A DNA stretch of 36,911 nucleotides from a virus. Below are positions 1-8,173 of this stretch, piece after piece (positions within the stretch are counted from its first letter, which is position 1; each line of letters starts with the position of its first letter). The stretch spans positions 1-36,911 of the IMG/VR virus record IMGVR_UViG_3300018481_000043. One strand, 5' to 3'. Made by a program: the position numbers and the translations under genes. Under the pieces are notes generated by a model. That model was not told the origin of the DNA, searched no databases, and was given only the letters and a program-made list of their open reading frames with translations.

Positions 1-153
1 CACGACAAGATCATGAAACGAGTGGCTGCGAATCATTTGGAAAGCGTTAAAGCCACTAATACCAATTTGAAAACTTGGTTCAACGATTCAAACACGCCAT
101 TTAAACAACGAGAATACCTTGACACAAGCTATTGGGAAAACATATTGAATTAG
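1..153 (+). CDS. C-terminal end of a gene truncated by the window edge
   Basis: Reading frame 1 is open from the first base to a TAG at 151-153, giving the last 50 residues of a protein whose start is outside the window. The tail is polar and slightly basic and ends in SYWENILN. I do not recognise it. Its position directly before the large terminase, 10 nt upstream of that start, is where small terminase subunits often lie, so that is a possibility but nothing in these residues proves it. The TAG overlaps the strong AGGAGGTG ribosome binding site used by the terminase gene, which suggests one transcript. Confidence 0.6.
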   Translation, partial: HDKIMKRVAANHLESVKATNTNLKTWFNDSNTPFKQREYLDTSYWENILN

Positions 154-163
154 GAGGTGTTCT

Positions 164-1915
164 ATGGAATTCGCTTTGTCTAACAGGGCAACGCCTCGTT
201 ATTACGGCGAATTTCGAGACGCTGTCCTTCGTAAAGAAATTCCAGTAAACCGAGAAGTCAACCTGGAAATGAACAGGATTGATGCTCTAATCGATAACCC
301 TAATGTTTACTATGATCCAAATGCAGTAGAAGGGTTCATCAAGTATTGTGAGATGGAATTGACTCTCACTGATGGTAGTGATCTGTTTCTTCTTGACACG
401 TTCAAGCTTTGGGCTGAGCAAATCTTCGGCTGGTATTACTATGTTGATCGAAGCGTGTATCAACCAGGAGAACACGGAGAATCAGGATCTTACGTTACCA
501 AAACGGTAAAGAAACGCTTGACCACGAAGCAATACTTGATCGTGGCCAGAGGCGCGGCTAAGTCAATGTACGCTGCCTGTATTCAAGCATATTACTTGAA
601 CGTAGACACTGCCACGACTCACCAGATCAACACCGCGCCTACCATGAAGCAAGCAGAGGAAGTTCTTTCTCCTCTCCGAACTGCTATCACAAGGTCTCGT
701 GGCCCTCTCTTCAAGTTCTTGACTGAAGGGTCTATTCGAAACACCACTGGATCTAACGCTTTTCGTCAGAAGTTGGCCACTACCAAGAAGGGTATTGAGA
801 ACTTTCTTACTGGTTCTATTCTTGAGATTCGGCCAATGACAATCAACAAACTGCAGGGTCTTCGACCTAAGGTTTCGACCGTTGACGAATGGCTATCTGG
901 TGATATTCGAGAAGATGTGGTTGGCGCGATCGAACAGGGCGCCTCTAAGATGGACGATTATTTGATCGTCGCGATCAGTTCAGAGGGAACCGTTCGAAAT
1001 GGATCCGGTGACACTATCAAGATGGAGCTTGCCAACATCCTAAAGGGTGAATACCAAGCTCCGCATATTTCGATCTGGCATTACAAGCTTGATGACATCG
1101 AAGAAGTTGGGGATCCGTCTACTTGGATCAAGGCTCAGCCTAATCTAGGTAAAACCGTGACCTATGATGTCTATCATCTGGATGTAGAAAGAGCAGAGAA
1201 CGCTCCAGCGTCTCGCAATGATATTTTGGCCAAGCGCTTTGGCATTCCGATGGAGGGTCTCACCTACTTCTTCACTTATGAAGAGACCATTCCTCATCCT
1301 GTCAGAGAGTTCTGGACCGTTCCTTGTGCCCTTGGTGCTGACCTTTCGCAAGGCGATGACTTCTGTGCATTCACTTTCTTGTTCCCGCTTGGGAATGGGG
1401 CGTTTGGTGTAAAGACAAGGAGTTACATCACTGAGCTTACTTTGATGAAACTTCCTGCTGCGATGCGCATCAAGTATGACGAGTTCATTCGTGAAGGAAG
1501 TCTTCACATCATGCCAGGCAACGTTCTTGACATGAACGAAGTGTACGAAGATTTGGATGCGTTCATCATCGAACAAGAATACGATGTTCGTTGCCTTGGC
1601 TTTGACCCATACAACGCAAAAGAATTTGTTGCACGATGGGAAGCTGAATACGGGCCTTATGGAATCGTCAAGGTTATTCAGGGAGCAAGAACCGAATCGG
1701 TTCCCCTGGGAGAATTGAAGATCTTCGCTGAGCAAAGAGCGTTGATATTTGATCAAGATCTTATGAGTTTCGCCATGGGTAACGCAATTACTATGGAAGA
1801 CACTAATGGAAACCGTAAGCTTCACAAGAAACGATCGGAAGAAAAGATCGATAACGTTTCTGCGTTGATGGATGCTTATGTAGCATACAAAGCCAACAAA
1901 GACTCCTTCGAGTAA
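164..1915 (+). CDS. Terminase large subunit
   Basis: This is the motor ATPase and nuclease that packages and cuts phage DNA into the prohead. At 583 residues it has normal family length. A Walker A-like segment ARGAAKS is at about residues 128-134, with VDEW as Walker B plus catalytic Glu at 240-243. The C-terminal RNase H-like nuclease shows its acidic residues in GADLSQGDD (D393), GFDP (D481) and IDNVSALMDA (D563, D570). The ATG at 164 has an ideal SD, AGGAGGTG, 5 nt upstream. It heads the structural block followed by portal and capsid genes, the usual order for HK97-like phages. The motifs and gene order agree, so I am confident of the function. Confidence 0.95.
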   Translation: MEFALSNRATPRYYGEFRDAVLRKEIPVNREVNLEMNRIDALIDNPNVYYDPNAVEGFIKYCEMELTLTDGSDLFLLDTFKLWAEQIFGWYYYVDRSVYQPGEHGESGSYVTKTVKKRLTTKQYLIVARGAAKSMYAACIQAYYLNVDTATTHQINTAPTMKQAEEVLSPLRTAITRSRGPLFKFLTEGSIRNTTGSNAFRQKLATTKKGIENFLTGSILEIRPMTINKLQGLRPKVSTVDEWLSGDIREDVVGAIEQGASKMDDYLIVAISSEGTVRNGSGDTIKMELANILKGEYQAPHISIWHYKLDDIEEVGDPSTWIKAQPNLGKTVTYDVYHLDVERAENAPASRNDILAKRFGIPMEGLTYFFTYEETIPHPVREFWTVPCALGADLSQGDDFCAFTFLFPLGNGAFGVKTRSYITELTLMKLPAAMRIKYDEFIREGSLHIMPGNVLDMNEVYEDLDAFIIEQEYDVRCLGFDPYNAKEFVARWEAEYGPYGIVKVIQGARTESVPLGELKIFAEQRALIFDQDLMSFAMGNAITMEDTNGNRKLHKKRSEEKIDNVSALMDAYVAYKANKDSFE

Positions 1916-1925
1916 AGGAAAAACA

Positions 1926-2321
1926 ATGCCCAACCCGAACCAACTTGTCACGCAGGCTGTTGTGACCGAGCGCGATAGTCTCGACCCCAACACTGGCGTG
2001 CATCGACTTGCCATCTTCAATGAAGACGGAAGTCCCTTCAACAACTCCGGTCTTGCTCCTGTTGTCACGGCCACGGCCATTGGCACTGCAGCCAAGACCA
2101 CCACCAGCCCCGAGCCTGCTGACAACTCTCTTGTTGTGATCAAGTTCACTAACGGAAACTCCGCCGCTGCGGTTACTGTGGCCTTTGATGGTGGTACTGC
2201 TCGTGCAGTCCATCTTGGTGGCGCGACTGCCACTGGCGCTGAGCTTACTGTCGCTGCTGGCGGCGTGGCTCTCTTCTGGTTTGATGGAACCATCCTTCAT
2301 CAGGTTGGAGTGGTTGCATAA
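1926..2321 (+). CDS. Small structural-region protein of unknown function
   Basis: The product is 131 residues, rich in Ala, Thr, Val and Gly, with a beta-strand-like composition and no membrane segment or catalytic motif. The second half (VTVAFDGGTARAVHLG, then a run ending WFDGTILHQVGVVA) looks like a compact beta-sandwich, as in small head decoration or fibre proteins, but I cannot assign a family. The start has only a weak AAAGGAA SD 10 nt after the terminase stop. Codon use shifts to C-ending codons typical of abundant structural proteins in this genome, which fits a virion component. Function is inferred only from position and composition. Confidence 0.75.
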   Translation: MPNPNQLVTQAVVTERDSLDPNTGVHRLAIFNEDGSPFNNSGLAPVVTATAIGTAAKTTTSPEPADNSLVVIKFTNGNSAAAVTVAFDGGTARAVHLGGATATGAELTVAAGGVALFWFDGTILHQVGVVA

Positions 2322-2352
2322 TATTTTCACATTTCCTCAAAGGAGGTGAATA

Positions 2353-2814
2353 GTGATTATCACGGAAGACGCGTATATGGAGCATCACGGCGTCAAGGGC
2401 CAGAAGTGGGGCGTTCGAAAAGACAGAGCGGTACGAGTATCCAAAGCTGTAGGCCGAGGATCTAAGAAGACAGCGATCGTTGTTGGACGCGGGGCAAGGG
2501 GCACCTTTAGATTTGCTCGTGATAATCCTGAAACTGCAGCCAAAATTGTTGCTGGTGTTGCCGCCGCTGGGCTGATTCTTAAAGCGAATCGTGGTATGAA
2601 AGCAAGAACCATTCGCAAAGAGGATTACAAAGCCGCCGCTAAACTTCTTGAGGCTAACAAAACAAGACGACTTAGTGATCTTGGTGGAATTGCCACGAGA
2701 AGTAAACAAGGAGGCGTTATTAGGAATCTAGCTGTCAAAGAAATGGCAGTAACTAGAACTAATCATGATGCTGCCTTAACCGCGCTAGCTAAGAACTTGA
2801 AAGTGAGGAGGTGA
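2353..2814 (+). CDS. Small head-region protein with HHGVKGQKWGVR motif
   Basis: The 153-residue basic protein starts at GTG 2353, six bases after a strong AAGGAGGTG SD. Residues 9-22 carry MEHHGVKGQKWGVR. I recognise this as the short HHGVxGxKWGVR signature found in head-morphogenesis proteins of many Gram-positive phages. A hydrophobic Ala/Val/Gly stretch follows at about residues 53-75 and the rest is Lys/Arg-rich. Its place between terminase and portal supports a head assembly role, possibly as a minor capsid or scaffold-related protein. An alternative start is ATG 2377, just before the motif, but it lacks a well-spaced SD. Confidence 0.8.
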   Translation: MIITEDAYMEHHGVKGQKWGVRKDRAVRVSKAVGRGSKKTAIVVGRGARGTFRFARDNPETAAKIVAGVAAAGLILKANRGMKARTIRKEDYKAAAKLLEANKTRRLSDLGGIATRSKQGGVIRNLAVKEMAVTRTNHDAALTALAKNLKVRR

Positions 2815-2820
2815 TGATCT

Positions 2821-4092
2821 TTGGCCATTATCGATAGGGTAAAAAGTGCATGGAACGCATTTCGAAATACTGAGCCAGAGGTTTATTCTCCGCAATACGG
2901 GAGTACATCTTCTTATTCTCAATCGCATAGTCGTCCTGCGTTTGGTTTCTACAACGAACGATCTATCGTCTCAGCAATCTACAACAGGATTGCGATTGAC
3001 GTAGCAGATCTTCCTATTTACCACATCTTGATGGATGAACTTGGCCGATACAAGTCTCACGTCGGGAGCCAACTGAACTATTGTTTGACAATTGAGCCAA
3101 ACATTGATCAAGCTCCTCGAGCATTCAGGCAAGACGTTGTTATGAATCTGTTTTCTTCTGGATGTGTCGCGATTGTTCCTGTTGACACTACAATTAATCC
3201 TGAAACAGGACAGTTTGACATTGATTCTCTTCGAGCTGGAGAAATCAAGGAGTGGTATCCAAAACACGTAAAAGTTGATTTGTACAACGAGGAAAAAGGT
3301 CTTCGTCAAGAAGTAGTTCTTGAAAAACGATTCGTCGCGATCATCGAAAACCCGTTGTACGCAGTAATGAATGAACCGAACTCAACTCTTCAGAGACTTA
3401 TTCGAAAGTTGAGTCTTCTCGACGCTATTGATGAACAGTCTGCTTCAGGCAAACTTGACATCATCATTCAGCTTCCTTATGTCATCAAGTCTGAAGCACG
3501 AAAGGCGCAGGCAGAACAACGTCGAGAGGATATCGAGTTCCAGCTAAAGGGTAGTAAGTATGGTATTGCTTACACTGAAGCAACGGAAAAGATTACTCAA
3601 CTTAACCGTCCTGCTGAGAACAACCTGATGAGCCAAGTCGAGTACCTGGTTAACATGCTTTACGGTCAGCTAGGTATCACGGAAGATGTAATGAACGGTA
3701 CAGCAGACGAAGCCGCAATGATCAACTACAACAACCGGACTGTTAAGCCAATTGTGGAGTCCATTGTTGAAGGCATGCAAAGATCTTTCCTAGGACCTCG
3801 AAATCTATCCAATGATGAGAGGATCCTTTACTTCAAAGATCCGTTCAAGCTTGTTTCGGCCGCAGACTTTGCCGAAATCGCTGATAAATTCACTCGTAAC
3901 GAAATCCTGTCCTCTAACGAAATCCGAGGCTACATGGGAATTCCGCCGTCTGATGATCCGAAGGCTGACCAACTGGTCAATAGCAACATTAACCCCTCGG
4001 TTCCAACAGATAGTGTCGTTACTCCGAAGCTGAAGCGGCAATTGAAAGCCGCCGAAACAACTCTTAGAAAGGAAAGTCAAAATGGAAGCTGA
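2821..4092 (+). CDS. Portal protein
   Basis: This protein forms the dodecameric ring at the head vertex through which DNA is packaged and ejected. Its 423 residues match the HK97-type portal family length. Family-like features are the NERSIVSAIYNRIAIDVADLP segment near residues 41-61 and the EYLVNMLYGQLGITEDVMNGTAD stretch at about 273-295, in the place of the family's stem and wing region. A glycine-poor helical C-terminus follows. The start is TTG 2821 after a strong GAGGAGGTGATG SD. The gene ends 11 nt inside the next one, so translation is coupled to the protease-capsid fusion. Assignment rests on family resemblance and position between terminase and protease. Confidence 0.9.
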   Translation: MAIIDRVKSAWNAFRNTEPEVYSPQYGSTSSYSQSHSRPAFGFYNERSIVSAIYNRIAIDVADLPIYHILMDELGRYKSHVGSQLNYCLTIEPNIDQAPRAFRQDVVMNLFSSGCVAIVPVDTTINPETGQFDIDSLRAGEIKEWYPKHVKVDLYNEEKGLRQEVVLEKRFVAIIENPLYAVMNEPNSTLQRLIRKLSLLDAIDEQSASGKLDIIIQLPYVIKSEARKAQAEQRREDIEFQLKGSKYGIAYTEATEKITQLNRPAENNLMSQVEYLVNMLYGQLGITEDVMNGTADEAAMINYNNRTVKPIVESIVEGMQRSFLGPRNLSNDERILYFKDPFKLVSAADFAEIADKFTRNEILSSNEIRGYMGIPPSDDPKADQLVNSNINPSVPTDSVVTPKLKRQLKAAETTLRKESQNGS

Positions 4093-6073
4093 TTTCAGCG
4101 GCTATGTCACTAAGGCTGGCGTCCGTTGCACCGATGGTCGGACTATCATGCCCGATGCATTCAAGCACCAGGACAAAGAGCAGGTGCCGCTCGTTTACAT
4201 GCATGGACATACCGAGATCGAGAACGTTCTTGGCCATGTGCAGCTTGAACACCGACCTGATGGCGTGTACGGATACGGTTTCTTCAACAAAACCGCTAAG
4301 GCCGCACATGCTCATGAGGCGGTTGAGCACAAGGACATCAAGGCGATGTCGATTTGGGCAGGCCAACTGATCCAAACGGGTAAGATGGTGGTCCATGGCG
4401 CAATCAAGGAAGTTAGTCTGGTTCTTTCCGGAGCTAACCCCGGCGCGTTGATTGACAACGTCGTTATTCGTCACTCTGATGACGGAAGCGATGACGAAAC
4501 CCTTCCCGATGAGGCCATCATCACCTCAGGTGAGGAGTTCGAGATCATTCATTCCGATACCGAGGGCGACAAGCCTGAAGAGAAGAATGAAAAGAAAGAC
4601 GAGGACAAAGACGACGTTACTCACGCTGAGGGCGACGACGATGAGTCTCTCGAAGACGTTTATGAGTCGATGAACGAAAAGCAGCAGGGCCTTCTTCATT
4701 TCATGCTTGCAGAAGCAATTGAGGGCGCCGAGTCGTTGAAGCAAGACGACGTTGATGATGACAAATCCGATGATACCAACACTAACGATAAGGAAGGCGC
4801 TGAAATGAAGCACGAGAACGTTTTCGAAAAGGGAAACGACGCTCCGAGTCACGAGATCTCGCATGCCGACATGAAGGGCATTGTCGAAGAGGGCGATCGT
4901 CTCGGTTCTATGAAGAAGGCCGTGAAGGAGTACGCTCTTGCTCACGGTATCACGGACATCGAGACCCTGTTCCCGGACGCCAAGGCTGTTACGGACACCC
5001 CGGAGTGGATCTCTCGCCGCGTTGAGTGGGTCGCTGACCTTCTCGGCAAGGTGCGGAAGAGCCCGTTCGCCAAGATCAAGACGCTTAGCGCCGATCTGAC
5101 CTATGACGAGGCTCGGGCCAAGGGTTACGTGAAGGGCACGCTGAAGAAGGAAGAGTTCTTCGGTGTCTCGGCTCGTACCACCGAGCCCAAGACCATCTAC
5201 AAGAAGCAGGCTCTCGATCGTGACGATATGATCGACATCACCGACTTCGATGTGGTGGCTTGGCTCAAGGCTGAGATGCGTCTCATGCTCGACGAGGAGC
5301 TGGCTCGTGCCATTCTCGTTGGCGACGGCCGTGACCCTTCCGATGAGGACAAGATCAGTGAGACCAACATCCGCCCCATCGCGACTGACCACGAGCTCTA
5401 CACCACTGTGGTCAACGTCAACGTTGGCGATGCTTCTTCCACAATGAACGAGGTTGTGGACGCGGTCATCACCAACCGTTGGAAGCTTCGGGGCTCCGGC
5501 TCGCCGACCTTCTTCACCACGGAGTACTGGCTTGGTCGTTTCATGCTCCTCCGGGACAACCAGGGCCACCGTATGTACAAGACCCTTGCGGATCTTGCTG
5601 CGGAGCTTCGGGTGTCGAACATCGTTGCTGTTGAGGCCATGATGTCTGACCAGTCGATCGTTGGTATCATCGTGAACCCGTCGGACTACGTCCTCGGCGC
5701 CAACCGTGGTGGCCAGGTCACCATGTTCGATGACTTCGACATCGACTACAACAAGCAGAAGTACCTGATCGAGACCCGGGTTTCTGGTGCTCTCGTCAAG
5801 GTGAAGTCTGCCATGGTCATCATGTCGACCGATTCCGACAGCGTTCTGGCTACTCCGACCGAGCCGGCATTTGTCGCCGCCACTGGCGTTGTGACGATCC
5901 CGACCGTGACTGGCGTGGTCTACAAGGACGCCGAGGGCGACACGATCCCCGCAGGTGCCATGGCTGCTATCGCCGCCGGCGCGTCTGTCACGATCTACTC
6001 GGTCCCGGCTTCCGGTTACCACTTCGCTTCTAGCGACGACGATAGCTGGACCTTCACTCGCGACGAGGCCTGA
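4082..6073 (+). CDS. Prohead maturation protease fused to major capsid protein
   Basis: A single 663-residue frame joins two activities that are usually separate genes. Residues 1-130 resemble the S78 HK97 prohead protease, with the VYMHGH histidine (H41) and the MSIW serine (S90), followed by EVSLVLSGANPGA. Residues about 130-240 are a very acidic, low-complexity linker that could act as a scaffold. From about residue 242 onward the protein matches an HK97-fold major capsid protein, including TPEWISRRVEWV, an EEFFGVSARTTEPKTIYKK region and an FDDFDIDYNKQKYLIETR segment. The final ~65 residues form an extra Ig-like module (see findings). Codon use becomes strongly C-ending after about position 4800, as expected for an abundant capsid protein. 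Confidence 0.9.
   Translation: MEADFSGYVTKAGVRCTDGRTIMPDAFKHQDKEQVPLVYMHGHTEIENVLGHVQLEHRPDGVYGYGFFNKTAKAAHAHEAVEHKDIKAMSIWAGQLIQTGKMVVHGAIKEVSLVLSGANPGALIDNVVIRHSDDGSDDETLPDEAIITSGEEFEIIHSDTEGDKPEEKNEKKDEDKDDVTHAEGDDDESLEDVYESMNEKQQGLLHFMLAEAIEGAESLKQDDVDDDKSDDTNTNDKEGAEMKHENVFEKGNDAPSHEISHADMKGIVEEGDRLGSMKKAVKEYALAHGITDIETLFPDAKAVTDTPEWISRRVEWVADLLGKVRKSPFAKIKTLSADLTYDEARAKGYVKGTLKKEEFFGVSARTTEPKTIYKKQALDRDDMIDITDFDVVAWLKAEMRLMLDEELARAILVGDGRDPSDEDKISETNIRPIATDHELYTTVVNVNVGDASSTMNEVVDAVITNRWKLRGSGSPTFFTTEYWLGRFMLLRDNQGHRMYKTLADLAAELRVSNIVAVEAMMSDQSIVGIIVNPSDYVLGANRGGQVTMFDDFDIDYNKQKYLIETRVSGALVKVKSAMVIMSTDSDSVLATPTEPAFVAATGVVTIPTVTGVVYKDAEGDTIPAGAMAAIAAGASVTIYSVPASGYHFASSDDDSWTFTRDEA
4790..4807 (+). 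promoter_or_regulatory. Internal ribosome binding site and ATG start for free capsid protein
   Basis: Inside the fusion gene, AAGGAAGG at 4790-4797 is followed 7 nt later by an in-frame ATG at 4805, codon 242. Translation from here would give a 422-residue protein, the usual size of a major capsid protein, without the protease and acidic linker. The site sits exactly at the junction where codon usage changes. This is a sequence inference; it would let the phage make far more capsid subunit than protease. Confidence 0.6.
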
Positions 6074-6087
6074 TGTAAGGAGCGGTA

Positions 6088-6417
6088 ATGACTCGATTTT
6101 GCGACAAAGTCGGTTACGGCATTTCCCAAGAGAAGGAAGATCAGCCCGGAGTTTGGGTAGATGTAATCACAGAATTCCCTTACACAGGAACTGTCATTCG
6201 CAATACAAGACGGTTGGACGATAACGAGAAGCTTAATCAAGACATCAATGTCGCCAACTCGATTAGCATTGTAGCCGATCAATACGCCGTCGAGCATTTC
6301 GCTTACATCAAATACGTAAGATGGTCGGGGGTAATCTGGACTGTGACTTCGGTTGAAGTTCAGAGCCCCCGGCTCATCTTGAGCCTTGGGAGCGTGTATA
6401 ATGGCCCAACTGCGTAG
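6088..6417 (+). CDS. Head-tail connector protein (DUF7253-like)
   Basis: The 109-residue protein begins at ATG 6088 after a GTAAGGAGCGG SD. The pattern PGVWVDVITEFPYTGTVIRNTRR, then SISIVADQYAVEHFAYIKYVRW and SPRLILSLGSVYNGP is one I know from small neck proteins of Gram-positive siphoviruses that follow the capsid gene. They are annotated as head-tail connectors or left as DUF7253. It would sit between the portal ring and the tail. The gene overlaps the next one by 17 nt. Family membership is from recall of the pattern; exact connector role (adaptor versus stopper) is inferred from order. Confidence 0.75.
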   Translation: MTRFCDKVGYGISQEKEDQPGVWVDVITEFPYTGTVIRNTRRLDDNEKLNQDINVANSISIVADQYAVEHFAYIKYVRWSGVIWTVTSVEVQSPRLILSLGSVYNGPTA

Positions 6418-6703
6418 CGAGCTACATACCCTTCTGAAAACTCTGGCTGATAATGTATATTTCCAGCCACCTCCAAGCATTCAAATGCAGTATCCTTGCA
6501 TCGTCTATAATCGTGACGACAGAGACACTGTATATGCCGATAACCAGCCTTATACACATAAGAAACGCTATCAAGTCACTGTCGTTGATCAAAATCCAGA
6601 CAGTGATCTTCCTGAAAAGGTAGCAGCGTTGCCATTATGTTCCTTTGAGCGCTTTTTTACGGCTGAAAACCTAAATCACGATGTCTACAACCTTTTCTTT
6701 TAG
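6401..6703 (+). CDS. Probable tail terminator / tail completion protein
   Basis: I chose ATG 6401 because GGGAG at 6388-6392 is spaced 8 nt before it; a TTG at 6386 in the same frame would add five residues but has no SD. The 100-residue product contains IQMQYPCIVYNRDDRDTVYAD followed by KKRYQVTVVDQNPDSDLPEKVA. This is the usual layout of small tail terminators (gpU/gp10-like), with a central beta sheet, a helix, then a strand. It lies directly before the major tail protein, as tail terminators usually do. It ends about 12 nt before the next start. Function is inferred from layout and neighbours. Confidence 0.75.
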   Translation: MAQLRSELHTLLKTLADNVYFQPPPSIQMQYPCIVYNRDDRDTVYADNQPYTHKKRYQVTVVDQNPDSDLPEKVAALPLCSFERFFTAENLNHDVYNLFF

Positions 6704-6715
6704 GAGGAGAAGCAC

Positions 6716-7588
6716 ATGGCAGTCCTTACATGGGACGAGACCGGCGAGCGAGTTTATGAGACTGGCGTCGATCATGGCGTTCTTTACATGCCGAATGAGT
6801 CTGGAATCTACGAAGATGGCGTTGCCTGGAATGGTCTGGTCAACGTCACCGAGGCTCCTTCGGGCGCTGAGGCCAACCCTCAGTTCGCTGACAACATCAA
6901 GTACCTGAACCTCTTCTCGGCCGAGGAATTCGGCGCGACGATTGAGGCGTTTACTTACCCTGCTGCGTTCAATGCTTTCGATGGTCTTGGCGTTCCTTCG
7001 CCTGGCGTGACTGTTGGACAGCAGGCTCGTGGTGTGTTCGGGTTCAGTTACCGGACCAAGATGGGTAACGACATTGCCGGTGAGGCATATGGCTACAAGC
7101 TGCACCTCGTGTACGGGGCTAAGGCTAGCCCGTCTGAGAAGGCTTACGCCACGATCAGTGACTCGCCGGAACCGATTACCTTCAGTTGGGAAGTGACGAC
7201 CACTCCGGTGGGTGTGACTGGCTTTGCCCCGACGTCCATCATCACGATCGACTCCACTCAGGTGGATGCCGATGCACTGGCGGCTCTTGAGCTGCTTCTG
7301 TATGGTGACGTTGCTGCAGACCCGGCGCTTCCGCTTCCGGATGCAGTCATTGCTCTGTTCGAGGGCACCATCACTGAGGTTACCCCGAACGCCCCGACCT
7401 ACAACAGTGGCACTGACACCCTTACCATCGTGGCCACCACCGGCATCACCTACTACAACAACGGTGTCGAGATTGCCACCGGCGCGACGGTTGTCACTGA
7501 AGACCCGCACGTCCTCGCTGTGCCGAACCCGGGCTATGTCCTGGCGCCAGGTGCCGACGACGACTGGGTGTTCGACTACGTGCCGTAG
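6716..7588 (+). CDS. Major tail protein (tail tube)
   Basis: This 290-residue protein forms the stacked rings of the tail tube. A strong SD (AGGAGGAGAAGC) precedes ATG 6716. The N-terminal 200 residues have the family layout: TWDETGERVYETGVDHGVLY, then EFGATIEAFTYP and FSYRTKMGNDIAGEAYGYKLHLVY. The last ~65 residues (from about 226) form an Ig-like add-on ending in DDDWVFDYVP that matches the tail of the capsid protein. Codons are strongly biased to C endings, like the capsid gene, which indicates high expression. A clear paralog lies just downstream of the chaperone gene. Confidence 0.9.
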   Translation: MAVLTWDETGERVYETGVDHGVLYMPNESGIYEDGVAWNGLVNVTEAPSGAEANPQFADNIKYLNLFSAEEFGATIEAFTYPAAFNAFDGLGVPSPGVTVGQQARGVFGFSYRTKMGNDIAGEAYGYKLHLVYGAKASPSEKAYATISDSPEPITFSWEVTTTPVGVTGFAPTSIITIDSTQVDADALAALELLLYGDVAADPALPLPDAVIALFEGTITEVTPNAPTYNSGTDTLTIVATTGITYYNNGVEIATGATVVTEDPHVLAVPNPGYVLAPGADDDWVFDYVP

Positions 7589-7611
7589 CCTTAATTTGAC
7601 AGGAGTTAAGA

Positions 7612-8163
7612 ATGCTCAAACTAATCATCAAAGACGGCGAACAATACGACGAAGAGAACAACTTGTTTTCTCCGATCAATGTTGTTGAACTGGAGTTAGA
7701 GCATTCTTTGCTGGCAATGTCAAAATGGGAGTCGAAATACAAGAAACCGTTTCTTTCTTCTAACAAGAAGGACACCAAAACTCCTGAAGAGATGATCGGT
7801 TACCTCAAGGCCATGGTGGTAACACCAAATGTGGACCTCGACGTTCTGTACATGTGTTCGCAGGAAAACATTGACGAGATTCAAGAGTATATTGATTCTC
7901 CTCAATCTGCGACAACCTTCGGGAACATGCCAGAACGTCGAGGTCCCGGCGAGGTTATTACGTCAGAGCTTATTTACTATTGGATGGTGGCGTTTAGCAT
8001 TCCTTTCGAATGCGAAAGTTGGCATCTCAATCGTCTGTTTGCTTTGATTCGAATTTGCAACATCAAGAACAGCAAGCCCACAAAGATGTCTCGTGGTGAA
8101 ATTGCCAGGAGAAACCGAGATTTGAACGAACAGCGTAAGAAAGAACTAGGAACAACTGGCTGA
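7612..8163 (+). CDS. Tail assembly chaperone
   Basis: The 183-residue protein has the signature ELEHSLLAMSKWESKYKKPFL near residues 26-46, followed by KTPEEMIGYLKAM and a C-terminal half with ELIYYWMVAFSIPFECESWHLNRL and MSRGEIARRNRDLNEQRK. I know this combination from tail assembly chaperones of Gram-positive siphoviruses. They coat the tape measure during tail assembly. Both halves that are elsewhere split by a programmed frameshift seem to be present in one frame here, and I saw no need for a slip site. It lies between two tail-tube paralogs, which is not the usual position next to the tape measure gene. The SD is ACAGGAG. Confidence 0.85.
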   Translation: MLKLIIKDGEQYDEENNLFSPINVVELELEHSLLAMSKWESKYKKPFLSSNKKDTKTPEEMIGYLKAMVVTPNVDLDVLYMCSQENIDEIQEYIDSPQSATTFGNMPERRGPGEVITSELIYYWMVAFSIPFECESWHLNRLFALIRICNIKNSKPTKMSRGEIARRNRDLNEQRKKELGTTG

Positions 8164-8173
8164 GAGGAGGGTC

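Noticed and set aside
1145-2293. Long open frame on the minus strand (382 codons) opposite the terminase
   Set aside because: No SD, composition mirrors the terminase codons and it overlaps a well-supported gene on the other strand; it is a shadow.
4526-6022. Long minus-strand open frame (498 codons) opposite the capsid gene
   Set aside because: It arises from the strong codon bias of the capsid gene; the translated sequence is a low-complexity His/Asp/Val mixture with no family pattern.
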